This document shows positions 25,529-35,098 of a stretch of DNA of 64,000 bases, one piece after another. How positions within the stretch are numbered: position 1 is the stretch's first letter; every line of letters begins with the position of its first letter. The stretch is from the NCBI GenBank assembly GCA_945901935.1, contig CAMDLX010000002.1:1-64000 (forward strand). The letters run 5' to 3'. The notes under the pieces are model-generated. The model made no database searches, had not been told where the DNA came from, and worked only from the letters and a program-made list of their open reading frames with translations. Made by a program: the position numbers and the translations under genes. The stretch comes from Bifidobacterium breve. GTDB taxonomy: Bacteria > Actinomycetota > Acidimicrobiia > Acidimicrobiales > Microtrichaceae.

Positions 25529-27363
25529 GCACCATCGAGATTGATTCTGACGGCACGGTCACTGGAAGCGACGGTCTTGAACAACACATCGATGCCGGAA
25601 TGGTCGCCGATATCCGCAAGTTTGAACGCTCCCTTGCCGGGTACCTAGCTGGCGAGATTGAAGAAGACGTGTTCAAAGTGTTCCGACTGGCCAATGGCAT
25701 CTATGGGCAACGGCAAGGTGGCCACAACCAGATGGTTCGCATCAAAGCGCCGTATGGGGCAATTACTCCCACGCAGCTCGATGCGCTTGCCGATATTTCT
25801 GAGAAGTACAGCCGAACCTGGGGACATCTCACGACTCGGCAAAATGTGCAGTTTCACTTTGTTGACCTAGAACAGGTTCCCGATCTGCTGTGGGACCTTG
25901 CAAAGGTTGGCCTGACCACCCGCGAGGCCTGCTCAGACACTGTCCGCAATGTCATGGGCTGCCATCTTGCGGGCGCTTGCCCGCACGAGGTTCTAGATAT
26001 TCAACCTTGGGCCGAGGCCACGTTCTGGCACTTCTTGCGCAACCCAATCTCGCAGCGGCTCCCGCGGAAATTCAAGATCAACTTCTCGGGCTGCTCAACT
26101 GACTGTGGACAAGCCATGTTCAACGATGTTGGTGTGATCGCTGTAAGCCGAACCATTCCCGAGGGTGAGGACGGCGCCGGCGGCGTTGAGTCAGGATTCC
26201 GCGTCTTCATTGCCGGCGGATTGGGCGCCAACCCGCATCCCGCACTTGCCCTTGAACCCTTTACTCGTAGAGAAGACTTGCTCCCCACCATCGAGGCATG
26301 TGTTCGGGTGTTCGAACAGACTGGCAACCGCGATAACAAGCTTCGCGCCCGCATGAAGTGGGTAGTAGGAGAACTCGGATTTGAAGAAGTACAGCGACGC
26401 GTGTTCGCATCGCGCAAGTTCCTACTCGCCTCTTCAAGCTGGCCTGGAGGCCTTCCGACTGAAGTTGTGGAACTCGGCGATGCTCCTGCTGGTAAGGGTG
26501 GCGAGGTCGAGGGTGCAGTCACTCCGGTAGGCCAAGGCCAACCAGTCTTCCTGCGAGGCCTGTCCCCCGAACTGCGTTGGAATGAAGCAAACGTGGTGCG
26601 CGGAGTCTCGAACGGCACTGTCTCGGCATTGGCATGGTCTCGTCTTGGGGATGTCACTGCCGAACAGTTCCGAGGAATTGCGGCAATCAGTCGCGAGTTC
26701 GGAGCCGAGGTACGAATCACCAACCGACAGAACTTTATTTTGCGAGGACTCTCCGAGAGCCAACTCATTGAGTTGTACCCCCGGTTGCTAGCTATCGGCA
26801 TGGCCGAGCCCGGAGCAGAACTCAGCCGCGATGTCGTTGCCTGCCCAGGCGCCGACACCTGCAATCTGGCAGTAACACAATCCCGCGGTCTTGCCAGTGC
26901 CATCGGCGAGGCACTCGAGGAGGCAGGCCTTGCAGAGGTGGAGGGTGTGCGCACCAATATCTCGGGCTGCACCAACTCTTGTGGGCAACACCACATTGCA
27001 GACATCGGGTTCTTTGGAGCCGAACGCCGAGCGCATGGCAGGTCGGCACCGGGTTATCAGATGCTGCTTGGAGGCTATGTCGGCCAAGAGCAGATTGAGT
27101 TTGCCAAAACTGCGTTGCGTGTTCCCGCAAAGGCGGCACCAGAAGCGACCGTGCGAGTTGTCCGGCGATACTCAGAAGAGCGCGAGCTAGGAGAACAGTT
27201 CCAACAGTGGCTTGAGCGATCAGGTGGCGCCAAAGGCGTAGCTGTTTGGCTGAAAGACCTTGACGTGTTCCCCACCCCAGAAGAAAACGAGGACTTCTAC
27301 GTAGATTTCGGCGAGACCGGACCCTACGAGAAGGAGCTCGGCGAGTCGGAGTGCGCAGTCTGA
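25525..27363 (+). CDS. Ferredoxin-dependent sulfite (or nitrite) reductase
   Basis: 612 residues with the duplicated NIR_SIR architecture. The ferredoxin-like half-domain with TRQNVQFHFV lies in the first third, followed by FSGCSTDCGQAMFNDVG. The siroheme/[4Fe-4S] site is in the second half: CPGADTC (near 438-444) and CTNSC (near 481-485). It reduces sulfite to sulfide with six electrons. The directly coupled APS reductase (TGATG overlap) makes sulfite the likely substrate, though the family also includes nitrite reductases. The start ATG 25525 has CAGGAG 7 bases upstream. Confidence 0.92.
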   Translation: MSTIEIDSDGTVTGSDGLEQHIDAGMVADIRKFERSLAGYLAGEIEEDVFKVFRLANGIYGQRQGGHNQMVRIKAPYGAITPTQLDALADISEKYSRTWGHLTTRQNVQFHFVDLEQVPDLLWDLAKVGLTTREACSDTVRNVMGCHLAGACPHEVLDIQPWAEATFWHFLRNPISQRLPRKFKINFSGCSTDCGQAMFNDVGVIAVSRTIPEGEDGAGGVESGFRVFIAGGLGANPHPALALEPFTRREDLLPTIEACVRVFEQTGNRDNKLRARMKWVVGELGFEEVQRRVFASRKFLLASSSWPGGLPTEVVELGDAPAGKGGEVEGAVTPVGQGQPVFLRGLSPELRWNEANVVRGVSNGTVSALAWSRLGDVTAEQFRGIAAISREFGAEVRITNRQNFILRGLSESQLIELYPRLLAIGMAEPGAELSRDVVACPGADTCNLAVTQSRGLASAIGEALEEAGLAEVEGVRTNISGCTNSCGQHHIADIGFFGAERRAHGRSAPGYQMLLGGYVGQEQIEFAKTALRVPAKAAPEATVRVVRRYSEERELGEQFQQWLERSGGAKGVAVWLKDLDVFPTPEENEDFYVDFGETGPYEKELGESECAV

Positions 27364-28097
27364 TGGCGAACCACACCCTGAGCGATCTTCGAGCGACCAA
27401 CGAACCCACGGAACCCTTGCCCGGGCCGTTTCAAGCAGCAGAGTTTTCTGATGATGACCTCGCTGTGCTCAACCAAGAGTTTGAGCAACTCTCTGCCCCA
27501 GAGATTCTTCGTTGGGCTGCCGAGAGTTTTGGACCACACCTATCGCTAGCTGCGTCCATGACAGATGCAGTCCTGATCGACCTTGCAGTCAAGGTTGCGC
27601 CCGCCATTGAGGTGGTCTTCATTGACACGGGCTACCACTTCGACGAGACGCTCGAAACAGTGGAGCGAGTCCGTCGTCACTACGGGTTGAATCTGCGCAT
27701 CATGACTGTTGCCACCCATGATGAGGAATTGTGGAAGGTTGACCCAGCAAATTGCTGTTCGGCAGTCAAGGTCGGCCAGCTCGACCGTGCGCTCGCCGGC
27801 AAAGCTGCCTGGATGTCCGGACTTCGCCGAGATGAATCACCGGCTCGAGCAGTTTCACCGATTTTGGCGCGGGACCTTCGAGGTCTCATCAAAGTGAACC
27901 CGCTTGCCAACTGGACTGCAGCAGATGTGCAGGCCTACATCATGGACAACGACATTTTGGTCAACCCGCTGTTAGATCAGGGGTACCCCTCAATTGGTTG
28001 CATGCCTTGCACAAACAAGGTTCTGCCCGGCGAGGATGCCCGGTCTGGGCGATGGTCCGGCCAAGAAAAGACTGAGTGCGGTCTACATCAGAGCTAA
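27363..28097 (+). CDS. cysH: Assimilatory adenylyl-sulfate (APS) reductase
   Basis: 244 residues from ATG 27363, which overlaps the stop of the reductase gene. It reduces APS to sulfite with thioredoxin. The [4Fe-4S] ligands typical of APS, as opposed to PAPS, reductases are present: the Cys-Cys pair NCCSAVK (near 130-131) and CMPC (near 213-216). The catalytic cysteine is in the C-terminal ECGLH. The PP-loop is SLAASMTDAVLIDLA. A start at 27351 would add 4 residues. No ATP sulfurylase genes are present in the window. Confidence 0.93.
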   Translation: MANHTLSDLRATNEPTEPLPGPFQAAEFSDDDLAVLNQEFEQLSAPEILRWAAESFGPHLSLAASMTDAVLIDLAVKVAPAIEVVFIDTGYHFDETLETVERVRRHYGLNLRIMTVATHDEELWKVDPANCCSAVKVGQLDRALAGKAAWMSGLRRDESPARAVSPILARDLRGLIKVNPLANWTAADVQAYIMDNDILVNPLLDQGYPSIGCMPCTNKVLPGEDARSGRWSGQEKTECGLHQS

Positions 28098-28102
28098 AGC
28101 TC

Positions 28103-28152
28103 CTGACAGTTACCGCCAGTTACCGCATCTGACAGTTCTGGCTACTGACAGT
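28103..28152. repeat. Short interspersed repeats downstream of cysH
   Basis: CAGTTACCGC occurs twice in tandem (28107-28116, 28117-28126), and CTGACAGT occurs at 28103, 28129 and 28145. The block fills the 69-base gap between convergent cysH and the acetyltransferase-like gene. Unlike other gene-end repeats here, it begins just after the stop codon. Confidence 0.6.
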
Positions 28153-28166
28153 GGCCGCGCTAGGAA

Positions 28167-29018
28167 TTAGATCGCTCGCGGCAGGGTCTCTGGGCGTGCG
28201 GGTTTTCCGTCAGAGTCCTTTGGATGAACCGTGTCGAACCATTCAGGACCTGGCCACATCCAGCCATCGGATAACTCGGCGTCGTTCACCGTTCTGCGGG
28301 CAAACCCCTCGGGGTGGTGATAATCGCGAGCCATTTCGCCGGTTCGAGGTCTTCCGGGCATCTGGAACCCAGCCCCTGAGTGGCGGCCGCGCTTAGAGAA
28401 CGGCCCAAACTTCGGGGAATCCGAATTGGGCACCATTCCGACGTGATAGTCGCCGATCTGGTACTCCTTCATGGTCTGCACGGTCCACATGCCATAGACC
28501 AGCGACATGAGTTGCATCGAGGCTTCATTGTCCACGTGTGCGTAGCCGTAGACCCATCGAGCTTGGGGAAAGAACTGATCAACAGCCGCTCCCATCTCAA
28601 AGGCCATGGTGATTCCAACTGCATTGCGACGGAAGTCCCTGTGTACCCAGAGATCAAAGAGGAATATCTCATCCTTTGCGAGTTGTATTGGAAGCAGACC
28701 GCGCTTGCCATCTCCCGATACCGGAGACTCACTCAGCAGCCACATCTTGCCAATCGCTTTATCAGTGGGTTTGTGAATCGCAAGAATCACCAGTGCTCCC
28801 CGGGCGAAGGGACCCTTCATCAGCTCGAGCCGCTGGGCTGGCTCGAGTGCGACTAGGTGGCGGTCAGTCGGATCGAAGACGACTTTGAAGTAAAAGTCTT
28901 CGCCGGCCGAGATGATTTCGTCTGCAATGAGTGGGAGGGGGCGAACCACGATTGCACACTCACTCACTCGGGGCTTGAGATGCTCCGCCTTGGCCTTGAC
29001 CTTGTCTACTAGTGACAT
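28167..29018 (-). CDS. GNAT-like acyltransferase family protein, function unknown
   Basis: 283 residues from ATG 29016-29018, preceded by GGGAG. The central part resembles a GNAT acetyl-CoA-binding core: EIFLFDLWVHRDFRRNAVGITMAFEMG reads like the beta4 / P-loop region, and YGYAHVDNEASMQLMSLVYGM like the beta5 / alpha4 region. The last 90 residues are rich in Pro, Gly, Trp and His and look unstructured. The gene follows the VWA and MoxR genes on the same strand 144 bases downstream, so it may act with them. The family assignment is by motif shape only. Confidence 0.55.
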   Translation of the reverse strand: MSLVDKVKAKAEHLKPRVSECAIVVRPLPLIADEIISAGEDFYFKVVFDPTDRHLVALEPAQRLELMKGPFARGALVILAIHKPTDKAIGKMWLLSESPVSGDGKRGLLPIQLAKDEIFLFDLWVHRDFRRNAVGITMAFEMGAAVDQFFPQARWVYGYAHVDNEASMQLMSLVYGMWTVQTMKEYQIGDYHVGMVPNSDSPKFGPFSKRGRHSGAGFQMPGRPRTGEMARDYHHPEGFARRTVNDAELSDGWMWPGPEWFDTVHPKDSDGKPARPETLPRAI

Positions 29019-29162
29019 ATCTACTCCCTGTTGTCGCAACTGCAACGCAACCTGACTTCTTAGGCTATCGAACCCGGCGTTGAACGCGCGCAGGAACTCG
29101 ATCGACATGATGAGGATGCAGCGCCGACTCGTGACCGAGGGCATCTTCCCTAGGGCAGCGGG

Positions 29163-30635
29163 CTAGACGAGGTTGTCTACGAACCGTTCGAGTTGACGCA
29201 GATTGCGGCACTCAAACGCACCATCGCAGTAGGTGGCGTACTCCCCCACGATTGAATCCCCAGTATCCCAATAGGCCTTGGGCTCTGGGTTGAGCCACCA
29301 GACGTGTCGCGCTTTATTGCGGATCTCTTTGATCACCCAATTTTGCGAGGCGTGATAATTATTGCGGGCATCGCCCAAAATAATCACCGTGGTCTTGGAA
29401 CTGATGTCTTGGCCATAGCGTTCCCAGAACACTTCAAACGCATGCCCGTAATCAGAATGTCCATCCACCCAGATCACATCGGCCTCACTATTGACCCGAG
29501 AAATCGCATCCAGGATGTCGTCGGTGCCCTCAAAGAATCTGGTGACCTCATCAATGCCGTCAATAAAGACGAAACTCCGCACCCGAGAGAACTGACCCGA
29601 GATTGCGTACACCAGATGCAAGGTGAATCGAGCGAATGCCGCAACCGAACCAGAGATATCGGCGATGACAAAAATCTCTGGCTTTGAGGGGCGCGGGTAT
29701 TTGAACTTCGGCTCGGCGGGTACTCCCCCGTAGCTCAGCGAGTGACGCACAGTGTTTCGAAAGTCCAACGCACCTTTGCGGCCATGCTTGCGTTTGCGAG
29801 CAAGGCGAATCGCAAGGCGGCGCGTCAGTGGCTGCAGGGCCTTGCGGAGTTGCACCATCTCGTCACGACTTGCATGCATAAAGTCGATGTCTTCAGGCAG
29901 CGGCTTGCGCAGAGTTTTGGCCATCGCCTCGACTCCCCGATCCGCTACCAAGCGTCGGCGAATCTCTGACTCAATCTCTTTCTTGAAGGAGTCGATTCGA
30001 TTCTCGTACTCGTCGCGCTCTAGGCGCTCTTCGAGGGGAGTAAGCGGTTCTGGGGAGTCCTCTTGGGCCTGTTCCATCAACCTCTCGAGCATGCCCTCTA
30101 GGTTGAGGTTCCGCATGGTGCGATACAGGTAGTAGGTGCCACCAACGGGCCGTCCTGGCTCCATGCCTGCATACCGCCGCACCGACTGCCGAGCCATGGC
30201 GCGCATCATCGACTGGTCGCCACGCATCAAAGACTTGTAGAGCATCTCGGCAAGTTCTTCTGGGGTCAGCGAATCACCAGACCCACCTTGAGCCTGTTGA
30301 CCCTCACCTGCGCCTTCGGGAGCTTGAGACTGATCCTCATCTGGGTCAACAAAGTCGCTGGCATCAGGGTCAAGTGACCACTCTGCGCCGCGCAACGAGA
30401 AGTACACCTCAAACACGGTCTCAAAGGCTCGCCAATGCGAGTGGTTCTTGACCAGCGTTGCTGCGAGGGCGTACTTGAATGCCTCACGGTCGCCAAGGGG
30501 GATGTACTGAACGGCCTCCATGGCATCGAGGTTTTCGGTCAGGCTGACGGGCAGACCGGCCTGACGCAACTCCACGATGAATCCAGCAAGAAGTTCAAGT
30601 AGCGACTCGCCGGCTAGATCAGAGGCCTCGGCCAT
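29163..30635 (-). CDS. VWA domain protein of the CoxE family
   Basis: 490 residues. The N-terminal half is helical and charged, with a Glu/Asp/Gln-rich low-complexity stretch near 95-125. The C-terminal half is a von Willebrand A domain with MIDAS motif DISGSVAAF near 330, then DGIDEVTRFFEGTDDI and TVIILGDARNNYH. CoxE-like proteins work with a MoxR AAA ATPase to insert metals or remodel large complexes, for example Mo-hydroxylases. The partner MoxR gene lies directly upstream. No Mo-hydroxylase genes are near, so the client is unknown. Confidence 0.85.
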   Translation of the reverse strand: MAEASDLAGESLLELLAGFIVELRQAGLPVSLTENLDAMEAVQYIPLGDREAFKYALAATLVKNHSHWRAFETVFEVYFSLRGAEWSLDPDASDFVDPDEDQSQAPEGAGEGQQAQGGSGDSLTPEELAEMLYKSLMRGDQSMMRAMARQSVRRYAGMEPGRPVGGTYYLYRTMRNLNLEGMLERLMEQAQEDSPEPLTPLEERLERDEYENRIDSFKKEIESEIRRRLVADRGVEAMAKTLRKPLPEDIDFMHASRDEMVQLRKALQPLTRRLAIRLARKRKHGRKGALDFRNTVRHSLSYGGVPAEPKFKYPRPSKPEIFVIADISGSVAAFARFTLHLVYAISGQFSRVRSFVFIDGIDEVTRFFEGTDDILDAISRVNSEADVIWVDGHSDYGHAFEVFWERYGQDISSKTTVIILGDARNNYHASQNWVIKEIRNKARHVWWLNPEPKAYWDTGDSIVGEYATYCDGAFECRNLRQLERFVDNLV

Positions 30636-30643
30636 GATCCGGC

Positions 30644-31597
30644 TCAGGCTTCCGGAGAGAGGATGCCGCCGCGACTAAAACTCTTCTGCTCAGCAGCAAA
30701 CTCCTTCACAACTTTTTGAATATCGCTTTGGTACTTCAACAAGATGTTGACTGTTCCGGTAGCAGTCTCTGCATCGATCTGCTCCACGCCGAGCAGCACA
30801 AGCGTGCGAGCCCAGTCGATGGTCTCAGACACCGAAGGCGCCTTCTTCAGTTCAAGCTGGCGAATAGAACGAACCACTCGAGCAATCTGATCAGCCAAAG
30901 ACTCGGTCAAGCCGGGCACCTTGGTGAGCACGATTTCCTTCTCACGTTCCATATCGGGGTAATCCACGTGCAAGTACAAGCAGCGACGCTTGAGGGCCTC
31001 GGACAGCTCTCGCGTGTTGTTTGAGGTCAAGAACACCATGGGAATCTGCCGGGCAGTAATGGTTCCAAGTTCAGGAATCGATACTTGGTAATCAGAGAGG
31101 ATCTCTAGCAGCAGCGCCTCGGTCTCTACCTCAACACGATCAACCTCGTCGATCAGCAGGACTACTGGGTCTGTTGCACGAATCGCTTCCAGCAACGGGC
31201 GCTCAAGCAAAAACTCGTCAGAGAAGATGTCATCTTCAATCTCGTCCCAGTTCTGGCCCTCGGTGTCTGACTTTGTTGCCTGAATGCGCAGCAGCTGCTT
31301 TTTGTAATTCCACTCGTAGAGGGCTTTGGACTCGTCTAATCCCTCGTAACACTGCAGGCGAATGAGTCGAGCTCCGAGTACTTCTGCAACTGACTTGGCC
31401 AGCTGTGTCTTTCCGGTACCAGCGGGACCCTCAACAAGGATTGGCTTGCCGAGCCGATCTGCTAAATACACGATTCCGGCAATGCCTTCATCGGACAAGT
31501 AGTCCACGTTGCGCAGCGCTGTTCGCAGTTCTTCTACTGAATCAAAGCGAGGTTCTGCATCAAAGGGTGAGGGGTTCGTCGGGTCTTGCGAGGTCAT
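30644..31597 (-). CDS. MoxR family AAA+ ATPase
   Basis: 317 residues. Walker A GPAGTGKTQLAKS is near 58-70, Walker B VVLLIDEVDRVE near 145, sensor 1 FLTSNNTRELSEALKRRC near 188-205, and the C-terminal lid includes SVSETIDWARTLVLLG. The sequence resembles CoxD-like MoxR proteins that pair with CoxE-type VWA proteins. Its stop lies 8 bases before the VWA gene start, so the two form an operon. Confidence 0.9.
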   Translation of the reverse strand: MTSQDPTNPSPFDAEPRFDSVEELRTALRNVDYLSDEGIAGIVYLADRLGKPILVEGPAGTGKTQLAKSVAEVLGARLIRLQCYEGLDESKALYEWNYKKQLLRIQATKSDTEGQNWDEIEDDIFSDEFLLERPLLEAIRATDPVVLLIDEVDRVEVETEALLLEILSDYQVSIPELGTITARQIPMVFLTSNNTRELSEALKRRCLYLHVDYPDMEREKEIVLTKVPGLTESLADQIARVVRSIRQLELKKAPSVSETIDWARTLVLLGVEQIDAETATGTVNILLKYQSDIQKVVKEFAAEQKSFSRGGILSPEA

Positions 31598-31716
31598 GAA
31601 CCTAGGTTACTGAGCTACTTGACCGCGCGGTCAATCGGGGCAGCCACGCAGCGAACAATCGCAGCGGTCACTGCGGGCCCTCGGGCCCTGCTTCTCAGAG
31701 TCAGTACGCTTTAGAG

Positions 31717-33363
31717 GTGACTGCACAGCTCGTAGTGAAATCTTTAGAAGCCAGCCACGGATCACGAGTGTTGTTCTCGGGGCTAGATCTGGTTGTAGCT
31801 CCTGGTGATGTCATTGGCCTGTTAGGACCAAACGGGGCCGGAAAATCAACGCTGCTCCGCCTGCTCGCAGGACTAGACCAAACAGTCACCGGAACTCGGG
31901 CCCTTTCTCCTTCGACTGCCACTATTGGCCTGCTACCCCAAGAAACCGAACGCGTAGAGGGAGAGGAAATTCTTGCGTACCTCAGCCGCAGAACGGGGGT
32001 AACTGCAGCCCAAGAAGCACTCGACGCAGCCACACAAGCCTTCGCCGAGGCTCAAGACACTGCCGCAGACTCCTACTCCGATGCCCTCGAACACTGGCTC
32101 GCTCTTGGAGCTGCTGATCTTGAAGATCGTGCACGGATCCTTGTTACTCAGCTCGGTCTTGATGCCTCACTCGATCAACAGATGACTTCGCTCTCAGGTG
32201 GTCAAGCAGCACGCGCAGGCTTAGCCTCACTGCTCCTGAGCCGGTTCGACATTTTGCTCCTCGACGAACCCACCAATGACCTTGACCTTGCCGGCCTTGA
32301 TCAACTCGAACAATTTGTTTTGTCCTCAAGCCAACCCATGGTCATCATCAGCCACGACCGAGAATTCTTGAGCCGAACAGTTACCAAGGTGCTCGAACTC
32401 GACATGCACCAACAATCAATTCACCTCTACGGCGGCGGCTTTGACGCCTACCTAGTGGAGCGAGAGCGCGACCGGCTACACGCGAGAGAGCAGTACGAGG
32501 AATACGCGGGCACCCTCTCCGGGCTTCAACAACGTGGCCGAACCCAGCGAGCCTGGGCTGACAAAGGAGTTCGAGCAGCGCGACGCAACCCTCCCGACGG
32601 AGACAAGATCGGAAAATCACTCCGAGTGGAATCCTCAGAGAAGCAAGCCTCAAAGGCCCGACAGACTGACCGCATGGTTGAACGACTCGAGGTAGTTCTC
32701 GAACCACGCAAAGAATGGGAATTGCAGATGTCAATCTCTGCCGCAGCGCCTTCTGGCCAAGTCGTTGCAGTACTACGCGAAGCAAGCCTGACCCGCGAAG
32801 AATTCCACTTTGGTCCTGTCACACTTCAAATCGACCGCGGCGACCGAGTTGCAGTGACCGGGCCAAACGGCGCCGGCAAGTCCACACTGCTCGGACTCCT
32901 CCTCGGAACACTGACTGCCGACTCGGGGGATGCCTCGCTCGGCTCGGGCGTCGAGATCGGCGAGATCGACCAAGCTCGGGGCGCATTCATTGGAGCTGAG
33001 TCCCTCCTCGATGCATTCTGCGATCAGGTACCCGACCTGCAGACCTCTGAAGTCCGCACGTTGCTCGCAAAGTTTGGCCTGAGTGGCGGACATATTGTTC
33101 GGCCAACACAAACCCTTTCTGCCGGCGAGCGCACGCGGGCAGGCCTCGCCCTGCTGCAGGCTCGTGGCGTCAACCTGTTAGTCCTCGACGAGCCAACCAA
33201 TCACCTAGATCTACCCGCAATCGAACAGCTCGAATCGGCGCTGGGCTCCTTCGATGGCACCATCCTTTTGGTGACCCACGACCGACGCTTGGCCGAAAGG
33301 TTCAACCCAAATCGACGGCTCTCCATGCTCGACGGGCAGCTTCAGGAGCTTGCAGGAATCTAG
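31717..33363 (+). CDS. ABC-F family ATPase
   Basis: 548 residues with two ABC ATPase domains and no membrane segments. Both Walker A motifs read GPNGAGKST (near 41 and 384). Signatures are LSGGQAARAG and LSAGERTRAG, and each Walker B ends LDEPTN. The charged linker (about 240-330, EQYEEYAGTLSG to SSEKQASKARQT) is the P-site tRNA interaction region of ABC-F proteins. Members act on stalled ribosomes or confer resistance to ribosome-targeting drugs; which applies here cannot be told. The start is GTG. The stop shares CTAG with the convergent ppx gene. Confidence 0.9.
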   Translation: MTAQLVVKSLEASHGSRVLFSGLDLVVAPGDVIGLLGPNGAGKSTLLRLLAGLDQTVTGTRALSPSTATIGLLPQETERVEGEEILAYLSRRTGVTAAQEALDAATQAFAEAQDTAADSYSDALEHWLALGAADLEDRARILVTQLGLDASLDQQMTSLSGGQAARAGLASLLLSRFDILLLDEPTNDLDLAGLDQLEQFVLSSSQPMVIISHDREFLSRTVTKVLELDMHQQSIHLYGGGFDAYLVERERDRLHAREQYEEYAGTLSGLQQRGRTQRAWADKGVRAARRNPPDGDKIGKSLRVESSEKQASKARQTDRMVERLEVVLEPRKEWELQMSISAAAPSGQVVAVLREASLTREEFHFGPVTLQIDRGDRVAVTGPNGAGKSTLLGLLLGTLTADSGDASLGSGVEIGEIDQARGAFIGAESLLDAFCDQVPDLQTSEVRTLLAKFGLSGGHIVRPTQTLSAGERTRAGLALLQARGVNLLVLDEPTNHLDLPAIEQLESALGSFDGTILLVTHDRRLAERFNPNRRLSMLDGQLQELAGI

Positions 33364-35048
33364 TTCTGCTTCGAAGCCCGGTGCTCGGGGCTCTCAGGCG
33401 TCTGCACGACTATTGCTTTGCCGAGGCGCTCCGCCAACAGACCGCTTCGCGAAGATGCCGAGTATTGCTCCAGTCCGAGCTCGGCGGTGTCCTCGCTCCC
33501 GTGCAGGGTCATCAGAACGTGATCACCAAGGTGGTCAACCTGAACCGATTCCACTGCTCCATCGTGGTTTCGATCAAATCCAATTGCCACTCGCAAAATT
33601 GCCGCCATGGATCGCACACGAAGTTGGTCGGCCTCGCTGAGGCCAGCAAACTCAGCATGCTTATCTACCGATGGCGGGCTCTTACGGTGATAGCGGGCAA
33701 CCTGCGCAATGAGCTCGATTTCTTGATCAGTAAACCCCATCAGGTGTTCGGAGTTTCGGATCACGTAGTAGCTGTGCTTGTGATGGCCCGAGTGCGCAAT
33801 GAACAGGCCAACGTTCGACAACAGCGCAGCGGCTTCGAGCAGCTCTCGCTCCTCGTCACCAAGGCCAAGGTCTGCTGCAAGTGCGTCATGCAGCTGAAGC
33901 GAAAGTCGGGCAACTTGAACCGAGTGCTCGGGGTCATCGTCGCAGAGTTCCATCAAGTGAAATACCGAGGTGCGACGCAGGTCAGACAGGTGGTGCAAGG
34001 TGCCGCCGCCGATGCGGTGCAAGGCATCGAGCAACACGCCCTCGCGCAGCGCGAACTCCGAAATTACAATCTCAGTCGCCCCAATAGCCATGCATGCTTG
34101 TTCGAGCACGATCGCCCCACCAATCAGAATGTCTGCTCGGGCTGCGTCAATCCCGTCAAGCTTGCGACGCTCCTCGGGGCTCTCCACCGAAGCTAAGAGG
34201 TCAACAATCTCAGAGATTTCCTGGATGGTGACCTTGGATGCATTGAGCTGTTGAGGCGCTTGCTCAGCCCTTCGGGCAAAGATCATGGTGGCAATTGCCT
34301 CTGCCGTGCCCGAGGATGCAATGGCAACTTCTTGGCTGAGTTGCGCCACCTCATGTGCCAGCGGAGCAAGCCTGCCACGCACATAGTCGCGGCATTCCTC
34401 AACGGCGTTGCCATGGACAGCACCCCCCGGAAAGAACCGGTTCGTCATGCGGAGGGATCCCAATTTGACTGAGCGGCCGTACGAGACGGACCCCTTGTAG
34501 CCAAAGAGAATCTCGGTAGAACCGCCGCCGACATCTATCAACGCTAGGTGCTTGTCGAACACCGGCAAGGCCTGCAGCACCCCTAGGAGGATAAGCCTGG
34601 CCTCTTCGAAACCAGAAATGATCTGCACCTCGACCCCGGCCTCTTGCAGCGCGCGTTCGAGGAACTCCTCAGCATTGAGCGCCTCACGAACCGCCGAGGT
34701 GGCCACCGCATAGACGGGTGCTTCAAAGGAGTCAGCTAGGGAGCGGCATCGGGCCAAGGCTGCAACGCCACGATCAATTGCAGCAGGCTCAAGCAGCTTC
34801 ATCTCACCTCGGCCTGAACCAAGGCGGACCATCTCTTTCTGCTTGGTGATCACCTCGAACCGACCGTTCGAAGCAACCCGCGCAATCAGCATGTGAATCG
34901 AGTTCGTTCCAATGTCAATCGCCGCTAGTGCGCCGGGTAACGGCCGGGGCCCGGCGCTTGGATGAGACCCCGGGTGAGCCGTGCTCGTGACGGAGCCGAT
35001 GGATCCCAAATCTGGGCGCTCGCCTAGGTTCGGGGATCGCAGAGGCAT
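33360..35048 (-). CDS. Exopolyphosphatase / pppGpp phosphohydrolase family protein
   Basis: 562 residues. The N-terminal Ppx/GppA ASKHA fold is at about 40-335 (AAIDIGTNSIHMLIARV, VATSAVREALNAEEFL, LALIDVGGGSTEILFG, ASSGTAEAIATMIF). The C-terminal HD-type domain is at about 345-540 (HSVQVARLSLQLHDALAADLG, HSGHHKHSYYVIRNSEHL). Such proteins hydrolyse polyphosphate or pppGpp. The two-domain length fits the long Ppx2-type of actinobacteria and E. coli. The first 38 residues are Pro-rich and not conserved. Confidence 0.88.
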   Translation of the reverse strand: MPLRSPNLGERPDLGSIGSVTSTAHPGSHPSAGPRPLPGALAAIDIGTNSIHMLIARVASNGRFEVITKQKEMVRLGSGRGEMKLLEPAAIDRGVAALARCRSLADSFEAPVYAVATSAVREALNAEEFLERALQEAGVEVQIISGFEEARLILLGVLQALPVFDKHLALIDVGGGSTEILFGYKGSVSYGRSVKLGSLRMTNRFFPGGAVHGNAVEECRDYVRGRLAPLAHEVAQLSQEVAIASSGTAEAIATMIFARRAEQAPQQLNASKVTIQEISEIVDLLASVESPEERRKLDGIDAARADILIGGAIVLEQACMAIGATEIVISEFALREGVLLDALHRIGGGTLHHLSDLRRTSVFHLMELCDDDPEHSVQVARLSLQLHDALAADLGLGDEERELLEAAALLSNVGLFIAHSGHHKHSYYVIRNSEHLMGFTDQEIELIAQVARYHRKSPPSVDKHAEFAGLSEADQLRVRSMAAILRVAIGFDRNHDGAVESVQVDHLGDHVLMTLHGSEDTAELGLEQYSASSRSGLLAERLGKAIVVQTPESPEHRASKQN

Positions 35049-35098
35049 GGGTCAATCCTAGGCCAGCCCCCACTAGGTACCCGAGCAGTGCTCTGGCC

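Noticed and set aside
26001-27005. A 334-codon minus-strand frame inside the sulfite reductase gene
   Set aside because: Antisense shadow: Ser/Pro/Arg-rich with no motif, while the plus strand encodes an intact siroheme enzyme.
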